NCBI RefSeq assembly: GCF_047496725.1
Contig: NC_132974.1
Span: 5,401,501 to 5,465,500 of the forward strand
Direction: 5' to 3'
Source: Anoplolepis gracilipes
Lineage: Eukaryota; Arthropoda; Insecta; Hymenoptera; Formicidae
DNA length: 64,000 nucleotides
The position numbers were made by a program, and so were the translations under genes. Shown here piece by piece: positions 1 to 9,490 of the stretch. Under the pieces are notes generated by a model, which was not told the origin of the DNA, searched no databases, and saw only the letters and a list, made by a program, of their open reading frames with translations. Every line of letters begins with the position of its first letter. The stretch's first letter is position 1.

Positions 1-120
1 AAAAAGATATTTTAATTGCACTTTTAAAACAGAAAAATATTAAAACTAATTATAAGTTATTACAATTCTCTTATACATGTACTTTTATATTTATTTAATA
101 TTTTCATAAAGAAAATTTGA

Positions 121-123
<3 letters not shown>

Positions 124-151
<28 letters not shown>
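124..151. repeat. (AC)14 microsatellite
   Basis: Uninterrupted AC dinucleotide run of 28 bp directly after an A-rich stretch. Likely length-polymorphic. Confidence 0.97.
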
Positions 152-154
<3 letters not shown>

Positions 155-426
155 ATGCGCGACATCATTCTCAGCACTTCATATATCTTCACTAATAGAG
201 AATAATTTGTGATTACATAATGCACTCAAGACTGTATTATGCTGTAAGATCGTGCGGCGTCGTAGCACGGGAATAGGAAGGATACGAAATCGAGGTGTCG
301 CGACGACGGTGGTGGCAGGTTGTTTCGAGGATAAAGAGGAAAAATGAAGCAATTAACCCGAGTATCGGCTAATGAAGCTTAATAAGGGTACTCGAGCTCT
401 CGCAAGTCGTAATGTAGAGTCGCAAT

Positions 427-442
427 GCGCGCGCGCGCGCGC
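427..442. repeat. (GC)8 microsatellite
   Basis: Sixteen bases of perfect alternating G and C, bordered by AT and CA steps that extend the purine-pyrimidine alternation to 425-443. Pure GC runs of this length are uncommon in AT-rich DNA and favour Z-DNA. Confidence 0.95.
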
Positions 443-583
443 AGATGTATCCGTATTTTAATTAATATCCTCTTACTCTAACGATATATCTTTCCCTGCC
501 GAGTCGTCGCCATTGTCTCTATTGTTTTCTCATCATAACGTTATGTGTTCGGAAACGCGTCATTAGGCGTGTTCTTCGCCAAG

Positions 584-960
584 TGACGTCGTCCCCCATC
601 TTTTCCATCCAATGTATTTGTTTCTCCGACGAGGGAATAATTTTAATTTAATATCGCCATGTAGTACGTCTCTTAAATTTTTTTTTAATCACGTGGTTCC
701 TTCGTTCGCTATTCGCGCTCAATTTTAATCAGTCGCAAATGCGATGACGTTAAAAGCTGCAACAGAAAACGACAATTCTTTTTCTCCGTGACAACTTGAT
801 GACGCTCGGTTTCTTGTGTTTTATTTGCGTCGACACAAGTCTCTCCCTTCAATTTTTAGCCGTCATAAATGAGAGTTATTAACAGCGCCTGGACGCGAAT
901 TCCTTGCACGTTTTCTCGTCCACGTGGAATACTACACATTTCACAGATGAAGAATGACGT
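584..960. promoter_or_regulatory. Candidate bZIP-site cluster (TGACG motifs)
   Basis: TGACGTC occurs at 584-590, TGACGT at 745-750, TGACGC at 800-805 and TGACGT at 955-960, all on the + strand and inside the CpG-rich island. TGACGTCA-like sites are bound by CREB/ATF-type bZIP factors. The cluster is seen directly; its function is inference, because four short motifs in 380 bp of GC-balanced DNA could arise by chance. Confidence 0.2.
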
Positions 961-1973
961 ATGTATCTAAGTGAGAACGATTAATTCTCTAAATCGACAT
1001 GGTTTTTTTCTAAATATATATAATTCTATTTCTTCGCGTTTCCCGTGATATTCTTTCAGATTTCTCTCTAATGAACGTAATTATCACCTGGTTATTTTCT
1101 TTCTTCTTATCATTTTCTTCATTAAAAATATTATATGAATCTAAATATGTAATATAGTTTATCGCAATATTGTAAAAATGTGTTTATTTCTACAACAGAA
1201 GAATAAATAAAATTTTATCAGAAAATTATAATTATATTGTCTTACATGTTTTACATCTATCCTATGTTCGATCCAATGCTCGCATGCAGTTCAACTATCG
1301 ATTATTCAGGTTTAAAAAAAAAATACAAGGAACTCGTCGCATAAATCCATCTGCGTTTTAACGAGGCTCGCGTGCTCGTAGCTAGGAATTAAGCGTACTC
1401 GCCACTTTTTATCCGCCTTCTGAAGTGTCGGTTAAATATTCCTTCTGAAAAGGATTGTACAATAGACGAACTGTGCACGAGTGACGCATTGTAACGGAAA
1501 GAGAACGAGAAATGAGGGAAAAAAAGAGAAGAAAATGAGGGAGAAAAGAGAGGAAAATGGAGAATGATAAAGGCAAAGACGGAACTAATTTATTACAGCC
1601 CTCCGGAAGGGGGCCAGATGAAACAAAACGACACAACGAGGGCCTGTAAAGACAGTATCATCAGATGGAAAAAAGCGGCGTAATAATGTCGGATGGATGG
1701 AATTAAAGGGAGGATTAATTAATTACGTTCGTAACCTGGCTGGTCGAATTCGTTCCTCGGATAAGTGAACAAGGCGGAACTCTTATCATATAATACGATG
1801 ATCGCAGGAAAAGTAGAAATTTTCAACAAAAAACATGCGTACCTACCTATCTCTTTTTCTAATAATATATCTCCGTCAAATACAGATTTTTCAACAATGA
1901 AAATTAATATCCTAAGCGATAATCTCTCTTATACAGCGCAAAATATTTTTAATACAGATCAAATTATATAAGT

Positions 1974-1995
1974 TATATATATATATATATATATT
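1974..1995. repeat. (TA)11 microsatellite
   Basis: Perfect TA run in an AT-rich non-coding stretch. Confidence 0.95.
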
Positions 1996-3292
1996 ATTCG
2001 GGTGCATTATTTGTTACAATAAATCCAAGTTAGCACAAAAAGATAATTTGAATATATAGTAATAATTATGCATAATTCTTTTTACCGACATTAAATATTT
2101 GTTCTCTTAAAAGTTCTTACAAAAAGGTATCTCCAAAGCAGTTGCATATTACATTAAGTATTTTAGCAAAACTTTTTTATTTCTCATGAAAGAAATATAA
2201 TTTATATGATAATATACTAGAGAGTATAATATGAAGTAGAGTTATATGATTCTTTGTCGCAATCTCTTTTTGCACAAGCCGGAAACAAATTGAAAGACTT
2301 TTCTTTTGTAAAAATCATATTTAAAGTTAGTATACAGTTACTTACTTACTTCTACATCAAATTTTAATAACATATTAATATATTTCTTGACAAATAAAAT
2401 TTATTTTCACTTCAAGAGGCAAAACGGAACTGAACTACATACGACATTATCTAACCGGGAATAAAAACAGCAGAATCAAGATAATAGTCGAAAAGAGTGG
2501 CAGAATTAAAAAGAGAATTAATTAATTACCGCACAGCTGGAAAATGTTCAACTCTGCGAGTTCAATTAGACACGAAATAAGGTTGAATGTGCGTTCGAAA
2601 TTGAAACAAAAGCAATTTAGAATGATGTAACTTCGCGAAACAGAAGTGCTGGGAAAAAGAAAACGATGAAAAGAGAGGGAAAAGATAGAAAGAGAGAAAA
2701 AACGCAACCTTTAACAGAGTAGAGCGAAAAACATGATCACATTCTGGATATAAACCAGAAAATAGATGTACTCTTGTATCATTTAATATTGATATAATGA
2801 TATTTCATATACCCTAAGCTGATAATTTGCGTCTTTCGAATGCAATTTTCATTTTTTTGATAATTAAATTTCAAAGAGATGCAAACATAAACGATGTAAT
2901 ACGAAACCGTATATTTGGTATTCTTTATGCTATTAGTTTCCTCTTTAATGATATAGAGCTTTTACTTCAAATACATAATTACATTTACAAAAAAAGTATT
3001 GGTACATCAGTACATATGTATAATTAAACAGCGCGAACTTTTTTTTTATTTTTCTGTGGAGCAAACAAGACCAATTGCGTTCGGCAGTGTCATATCACTT
3101 AATTACATCATCTTACTCCATAAGTGTTTTATGTTGTCCGGTGGCGTCTCTCGTCGTTTAATTAACAGGCGGGAATATTCATATCCGACATAGGATGGGC
3201 TCTATGCTGGACCGCAAGCAGATTAAACGGCGCGAAAAAAAAAGAGGAAAAAAAAACAAAAAAGAAAGAATGCCGACGCGGTAACAGAGGCA

Positions 3293-3345
<53 letters not shown>
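3293..3345. repeat. (ACG)n trinucleotide repeat
   Basis: About 17.7 perfect ACG units over 53 bp. Because the period is three, it reads as a homopolymer in every frame: polyserine or polyvaline on one strand, polythreonine, polyarginine or polyaspartate on the other. It lies just before an A-rich/GC-rich boundary and is not embedded in a believable protein. Confidence 0.97.
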
Positions 3346-3552
3346 AAAAGCGACAACCCGGTGGCGCGCGTGACGCAACCCAGGATTTCCGTGGAGTTTT
3401 CTGGGATTTCCGCGTATTGCTTTCCGCTCCGAATCCGCTTGTACGATCCCCTTCTTCTCCACCTGCGTCAGCATCCTAGAGGATTTATGTATTTATACGG
3501 GCTGGACCGCATCCGAGAATGCCGCCGTGTGTCAGGAAGATAGGAGGAAGAG

Positions 3553-3924
3553 ATGAGGAGAGGAGGAGGATCTCCCCTCGATAATCGTCGCCGGTGTGTA
3601 ATCGCGTTTGCACTCGAATCCGCGATTTATGACCGGTCACGTCAGCGTACCGTGGTCGCTGTACGCGCGTACGGGATCTCCGGCTTGATTAATGCAGGAA
3701 GGAATGATGGAAATAATATACAGCGTCCATTCCTCTTCTCGTTGTTGAACGTCAGGGAGCTCACGCCGCTAATGGAGGAGCTTCTTCTTTTCGTTGATCG
3801 ATGGATGCGCGACGCGCCATCCATCCGGCGGAGTAATAAAAGCGCGATAGACAAGAGAGTGATTCTCGCATTAATTGCACGATATGTCGAATTACGCGAC
3901 CGAGAAAGAAAAATTAGCGTATAA
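3553..3924 (+). other. 123-codon open frame, probably chance
   Basis: An ATG-initiated frame of 123 codons that I do not recognise. It is arginine-rich, hydrophilic, and has no signal peptide, membrane segment or motif I know. It sits in the CpG-rich island, where stop codons are rarer, which is enough to explain its length. No polyadenylation or splice context singles it out. Confidence 0.1.
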
Positions 3925-3978
3925 TCACCAACTTTTGTGTCTTTCTTGATATATTATCAAATATACCTTCAGTCACTT

Positions 3979-3979
3979 A

Positions 3980-4018
<39 letters not shown>
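3979..4018. repeat. A10 plus (TA)15 microsatellite
   Basis: Ten A residues run into a perfect TA dinucleotide tract (3988-4018). Confidence 0.95.
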
Positions 4019-4024
<6 letters not shown>

Positions 4025-4489
4025 ATGTGTGTAATTTCTTAAATAATACAACATAACCGTAGAAAATCTTTCATAAATAATATATAATAAATAATGTAAG
4101 GCATTAAGATAAATTGTGTAAAAAACTTTATCGTTATTTTTTTCCTAAACATTTTCGATTTAGCAGCGTATGTGCGAATCAAATGCTTAAAATCCATCGT
4201 TTCGCTCTTGATGGTTGGCGATGGCACCAGTTGTTGGCGACAAAAAACCTCTTTCACGCTGTACGAGCACTCGCCATCTTTCTCGGTTTAGACGCTTTTT
4301 GCCAACCGACTCCGGTGAGAAAACGGATGGACTCTGATAATGCGAGGACCATCTCCCCTAGTACCAGACGTGGATAAGCCGATAGAAGGGAAGAACTTAT
4401 ATATGGGTGAAAAGCAGAGAGATGGCAGGATGGCGAAGAGTGCACCATTGCCAAAACGCTGACCAAAATCGATCGAGTATACGCGCACC

Positions 4490-4709
4490 ATGAATATTTC
4501 ATGTAATATTTGTCTAAGAAACAAAGGATAATTCTTAGCCGATAAAATCGCATCCTGGCGCGTTTCATGTAATATTAATTTTCCGAAAAAATTTGTTATC
4601 GACAGACAAGATCGTAAGCGAAATCCGGCGGTTGTTAGAAAGGGGAAGGGGGATTCCTATGAATATTTCATGCAATACTTGTCTGTAAAAATAAGGGAAT
4701 ATTCGTAGA
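4490..4709. repeat. Diverged direct repeat, about 50 bp, offset 169
   Basis: Two segments starting at 4490 and 4659 both open with ATGAATATTTCATG and stay similar for about 50 bp, with roughly three quarters of bases shared. A third, shorter echo (TTTCATGTAATATT) begins near 4563. This is an old local duplication of unknown origin. Confidence 0.5.
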
Positions 4710-5156
4710 AGAGTCGACGGAGTATGCCGGATCCAACCGTGCGAGCGAGCTCAAAGAAATATTATTATTGTTCAACGTGAGCACATTTCCCGAAGTGAAT
4801 ATCGATGCGATCGGATATCTCACGAAGTAACTTGTAGCTTGAGAAAAAAGAAAAGAAGATGAAGGTTTCTTGCACAAACAATTTAATAAGCATGTAGATT
4901 GCTAAAAACAACGATAACGATTTTAATTAGAAAATATTGGTTCCGGTGCTTAAGCTAAAAAATTCTAAAAATTTTAATAAACAAATTTATCGATTATCAT
5001 TAACAGCGATACTTTTATTCTCGAATAAATAATATTTACATTTTGTTTTTTTTTTGGCTTTTCTTATCTGTATTAAATGAAAAATTAAAATATATAATTT
5101 ATTTCGCGATAATAAAATTGACATAAACTAGAGCTCATAAAAAAACTGTGGTTCGT

Positions 5157-5180
5157 AAAAAAAAAAAAAAAAAAAAAAAA
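5157..5180. repeat. Poly-A run (24)
   Basis: Twenty-four consecutive A residues. It could be a retroposon tail or slippage product; no body upstream could be identified. Confidence 0.95.
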
Positions 5181-5520
5181 CAAGGAGAAAATACTGCGAT
5201 TTTCCTTTTACCTCTTTCATCACTCATGTACGTGCACTCATCCGCCATATTTCATCTTCTTTCTTTATCTTTTCTCAACAGCTCGCGTCGCCAATGCTCG
5301 TTGCTTTCGTAGAATGTAGAAGGAAGTGGAAAGAGCTATCTTCGAGTTGGCGGTATAATATTGTTAGGTATGTAAATTAAACCATTCAAAGGCTCTGATG
5401 AACTTCCGGAACTTCTAGCGTGCTTAAAAAAGAGGGGATGACGCGACAGAGAGCGAAAAAGAGCGAAGTTTCGACACGGTGAAGATGGAGACGAAATCAG
5501 CATGAGTTTGAATAATTAAT

Positions 5521-5569
5521 CTTGGATAAATGTAAAACGTGATGCTTTCGCATTTCACATTTATCCAAG
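5521..5569. repeat. Short inverted repeat (13-bp perfect stem)
   Basis: CTTGGATAAATGT at 5521-5533 is exactly complementary to 5557-5569. The 23-nt interior has a further small GATGC/GCATT pairing, giving a compact 49-nt hairpin. Too short for a typical insect pre-miRNA. Confidence 0.7.
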
Positions 5570-7360
5570 TATAATATAGCACAGTTATGTAAAGTAAAAA
5601 TGCACACCTTATGTTATCGGAATATATCAGTAATTTTTATATAAGTTATAATAAAAAAATTATTAATACACAAAAATAATAATTAAACGTTATTCACATT
5701 TATTTAAATATAAACTATATATTTTATTAATATTTTATAAGTACTAATTGATTTGCATGATTTTTGTAAAGTCACAATATTTTGATCTGTAAATATACTT
5801 TAGAAAATAGTTACAGTACTAATGGCAACATATAGAATGTAATTTCGTTTATATTTTGAAGTTGAGATAATATAATCTCACTTAAAAAAATAAAAGAAAA
5901 TATTTTTTCAAAAATTTGATTTTAATTTCTACCCTCTACATCTCTTTGCTTACCCGCTGCTTAAGCAAGAGAGAAAATTACTTTTCATCCCACAAGAAGT
6001 ACTTCGAAGTTTATACCCGTAATTATCCCTGCAATATTATATAATGCAACAGACCGTGTAAAACACAAAAATGTAATTTCTCTATAAAATCTGGCAAATA
6101 TTTTGATTAACGTTATGCATATACATGTATTATCTTCATAATACACATATATTTATACAATGCTATAAATAAATAATTGTTTGACTTGGTGATTTAATTC
6201 GAAGGTAATTTTTAAATTTCTGTACATGTGTTCGTAGATGTAGGATCGTTGAGAAAGCTTACGTGAAATGATTGCCAATTACGTAAAATCGTAAATGTAA
6301 GAAGCGAAGAGTCATTAAGTATCTGTGATATAATGTCATTGTCGAACGTAATCCGACTGCAACGTTTGTCGAAGCTATTAACATGCAAATTTTATTGTAA
6401 CGGTGTTATCTCTTAGCGAAACGGAAAACAATTCTGTTATCTATCGAAAAAAATCTATCTTTAATTTACAAATTTAAAGAAATTTAACTAAAAGAAATTC
6501 ATTGTGACATTTGATAATCGATATTATTTTAATATTATTCTACGTCCGTCGTAATTAAACAATAGAGGTCAATTTAATAGTTTTTTTTAAACAATTCAAC
6601 TTGTTAAGGAAATCCGATTTCAACTCCCGTTGATCGTATATAGTCGTTCACGAGATTTACATTGCAGAGAATGTCCACCCATCTAGGACTGTCGAAAAAC
6701 CACTCCACCCTCTCTCTTTTTCCACTATCCCGTAAAATACTTCGAAAGTACGACAATTTACTGTAACTGCAGCTTTTTGGTCGCGGTGGAAGATATTACG
6801 CATGATATATTACGCGTCAAACCGTCCGACGGATATATGTATACGTCATGTGCTCGTGTGCACCATTAATGTCCCCCCAGCGTCATGGATTGATTATCGT
6901 CCTCCATGCAGTAATTTTTGTCGAGTCGCCCCGCGTAAAGTTACGATTCCGGCATACGGTTGTTTATTGAAAATCAATATAACCGTGTTTGCATCCTTAT
7001 ATTGTCCGGCCAGAACATTCACCAAGCGACGTTAAATTTCCTCTGTTATGTCCAATATAACGACAAACAGATATAAAAGAGGCTATATTAAAATTAGCGT
7101 ATCATTATCATCTATAAATATTTAAAATAGTGATTTAATAATTAAAGAAATAGATGCGTATAAAAACAATTATTATAAAATAATAATCTTTAATTTATCC
7201 TCAAATTATTTTTTAGAAATTAAAATTGTAAAAAAAAGAATATTCTAAAGTATTATATATATATGTGTGTGTGTAGTATATATAAAATAATTTAGATACT
7301 TAATTTCTAAAAAAATTTCATTACAATTAAGTATAATAATATTACAGGTCATTTATTGCA

Positions 7361-7655
7361 TTGGCAATCTGTCACACTTCCGACAAAATCCACACTGGAA
7401 GTGTTTACACCTCTGGCAAAGTCCACACCGAGGATCTGTCATATCTTCGGTAAAGTCTGCATCGGACTGTAACGCCACCGGTAAAGTCCTTGCCGGGAGT
7501 GTTACACTCTCAGTAAAAATCGCATTGGGGGTTTGCCACACCTCGGTAAAGTTCGCGCCAGGGATATATCACACCCCCGGTAAAGTCCGCAACGAAGTCA
7601 TAAAAATCACTCTTAGTAAAAATCTCTTTAGGAGTCTGTCATATCCCCCGCTAAA
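7361..7655. repeat. 33-bp minisatellite, about nine degenerate units
   Basis: About nine imperfect units of 31-36 bp (mostly 33) run through the block. The best conserved core is GGTAAAGTCCGCA, followed by a variable GGGAGT segment and CACACC. The unit is far more GC-rich than the AT-rich flanks, so the array is sharply bounded. Read on the minus strand, the period is eleven codons and part of the array (7353-7541) stays open for 62 codons with a recurring ADFTE-like peptide. Further upstream on that strand an in-frame TGA closes it, so it is not supported as a gene. Confidence 0.85.
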
Positions 7656-8226
7656 TATTTTTTTATATTCCTTTTATATTATATATTTATAAGAAAGACT
7701 AAAGTTGTAAAGAAAATACTATTTCATATAAAATATTAAAAATATTATATGATACCTATTTATATATACTATTAAAATCTTTTATGTATATTCATGTAGA
7801 AATGTATCTTAAATCAATTATTATTTTCAAAATTGCAGTGCTCGACTTGAAAGAATGATATCTATATGGAAACAATTTTACTCATTTAGATTTACATTTA
7901 AGTCTATATTTACATAATTTTTCAATTAAAACTAGAAAAAAAATCTGTAGTATGTATTTTTATGTAATTTCATGGTTTGCAGAATAATGTGTTTACTTTT
8001 CAATAAACATTATGAAACGTTAAAACAAATAATAGAATTCATTTCTGAAACCCATTTTGCACAGTTTTTTCAAATTCATTAAATGTAATATACAATTGCA
8101 AACTACTTTTTATAAAAATCACGTGAAAATAGAAAAGAGTACCATGCATAATGTAAAAAATTAACTTTTATAACGACATAACAGATATTACGAGCTAATC
8201 GAACTACAGAGAGAAAGAGAGAGAAA

Positions 8227-8264
<38 letters not shown>

Positions 8265-8400
8265 AAGAGAGAATATATACGCAGTTGATAAAATTTTTGA
8301 AATAGTGAAAAAATTAAAATTTAATTTCAATTTTTTCCGTTGTACTTGTTTCTATAATATTATATGTTACATTATATATATTTTGTAATTCCATATAATT
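7656..8400. other. AT-rich non-coding stretch
   Basis: Low-complexity A/T-rich DNA with an AG-rich microsatellite at 8208-8273. Nothing else recognised. Confidence 0.5.
8208..8273. repeat. (GA)n / GAAA microsatellite
   Basis: Interrupted GA run of about 65 bp with AAAGA interruptions, the cleanest part at about 8236-8260. Confidence 0.93.
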
Positions 8401-8930
8401 GTATAAAGCGTATGTAATTACGTAATATGGTCGTTCACGGAGTGCAAAGTTTGAGATATCGCGGCTATTTTATCGCCACGAGTGGCGATAAGAGTGGCGT
8501 CAAGGTAGTTATTTGATAAGGCGCAGCACGATCGAATAATGGCGACGGTAGTAGTTAGTTCGCCGGGTTGAATAGTTAGAAAACAGTAGTTAGTGCACTA
8601 TAGCTGGTTAACGAGTACGTAAAACTGGCATTTATTGGCGGAACGTCGCACTCTTCGCACGAAGTAGCTAATACCACCGTGTGATCAGCCGCGAAGCGCG
8701 GATGAGTGACATTGGCTGTACCAGTAGTCGTTACGGCCACTAGTCAGACGTATCGTCGGGAGCGTATGGCTTAATATCAATGTAACCAGATCAACCATAC
8801 GCTTATACGCGGAGCAAAACGCACAGCAGTCATTGGAATAAATAGTAATTTAATCGTAACAACCTCGATATACAAACTGTATGTCTGATAAGATTCTTAA
8901 CGATCTGATTTCGTCAAATAAAACACGCGC
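8401..8930. other. GC-balanced island of unknown nature
   Basis: About 500 bp with many CpGs, bounded on both sides by AT-rich DNA. It contains a near-perfect palindrome at 8470-8491 and many TAGTTAG-like words. A solo LTR, a 5' exon or an enhancer are all possible. TG...CA ends can be proposed, but no target-site duplication was found, so no class is assigned. Confidence 0.3.
8470..8491. repeat. 22-bp palindrome
   Basis: TTATCGCCAC at 8470-8479 and its exact complement GTGGCGATAA at 8482-8491 flank a 2-nt centre. The size and symmetry suit a dimeric DNA-binding site. Confidence 0.75.
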
Positions 8931-9454
8931 ATCCTATTATCTCCACAATTTATCTCTTATTTTGATTAATTCGCTTATTAGGTTATCAAATTTGTTTGTT
9001 CTTTGTTCGTTTATCGCGAATCCTTTTAAAGCTAAATAAAAATTTATCCGCGTATAAATCTCATTTGTCTCGACTTCATGCATTTTAAGTACAGTTCCAG
9101 TGCGATAAATAATTCGAATTTAATGAAACCGCCGTAATGAAAGTTAATTAAAGTGGGAGAATTACGTTGGATTGTCGCGCAATCCCTTTAAATCGTATTG
9201 AGAGTACCTTTTTATATCGCATTCCGATTTAATGTATTCAACGGACGAACTCCGCTGTTCATTTATAAGGCGGCAGTAGTAAGAGTCGACGCAATAATCA
9301 GACACGCTCGGCCGTTCGAACAAGTTCCACTGTACCGGTGGATAACAGAATTCATTACCAGGCATACAGTCGACGTTATTTCCTTCTGACCCCTTTAATT
9401 TACGATTATTTCGAGCGTCCTGATTTAATACCTGCGATACTTTAAACATGCCCG

Positions 9455-9490
9455 TATATAAAAGCGCGTACGTTATTTTAAGCTCAGAAT
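9455..9490 (+). promoter_or_regulatory. Candidate TATA + initiator core promoter
   Basis: TATATAAAAG at 9455-9464 is followed by TCAGA at 9484-9488. Taking A at 9486 as +1 places TATAAA at -29, the spacing known for arthropod TATA/Inr promoters. The TATA box is followed by a GCGCG step, as in strong promoters. No downstream promoter element or open frame was recognised nearby, and A/T-rich DNA produces TATA matches by chance. Confidence 0.25.

Larger units (their letters stand above)
1..3130. other. Non-coding stretch with one CpG-rich island
   Basis: No convincing gene is seen. The outer parts are AT-rich. Positions about 240-960 form a more GC-balanced island with many CpGs and several TGACG motifs. 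Positions 1490-1590 are almost purely purine on the + strand. Open frames here are under 80 codons, and the one at 1409-1636 on the minus strand is made from the purine tract, so it is read as chance. Confidence 0.5.
3131..3925. other. GC-richer island with ACG repeat
   Basis: This block is clearly more GC-balanced than its flanks and starts and ends sharply. It holds the ACG triplet run and one ATG-initiated open frame. It could be conserved regulatory DNA or a 5' exon region; no splice structure or known domain supports a gene. Confidence 0.35.
3926..7360. other. AT-rich non-coding stretch
   Basis: No gene seen. It contains a (TA)n run, a poly-A run, a diverged duplicated segment at 4490-4709 and a compact hairpin at 5521-5569. 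A slightly more GC-balanced part lies at 6780-7035. The remainder is low-complexity A/T-rich sequence. Confidence 0.5.

Noticed and set aside
7361..7655. CRISPR array (regularly spaced repeats).
   Set aside because: The units are contiguous and degenerate with no unique spacers, in eukaryotic DNA.
8428..8875. Possible solo LTR with TGG...ACA ends.
   Set aside because: No flanking target duplication, no primer-binding site or polypurine tract, and no second copy in the window.
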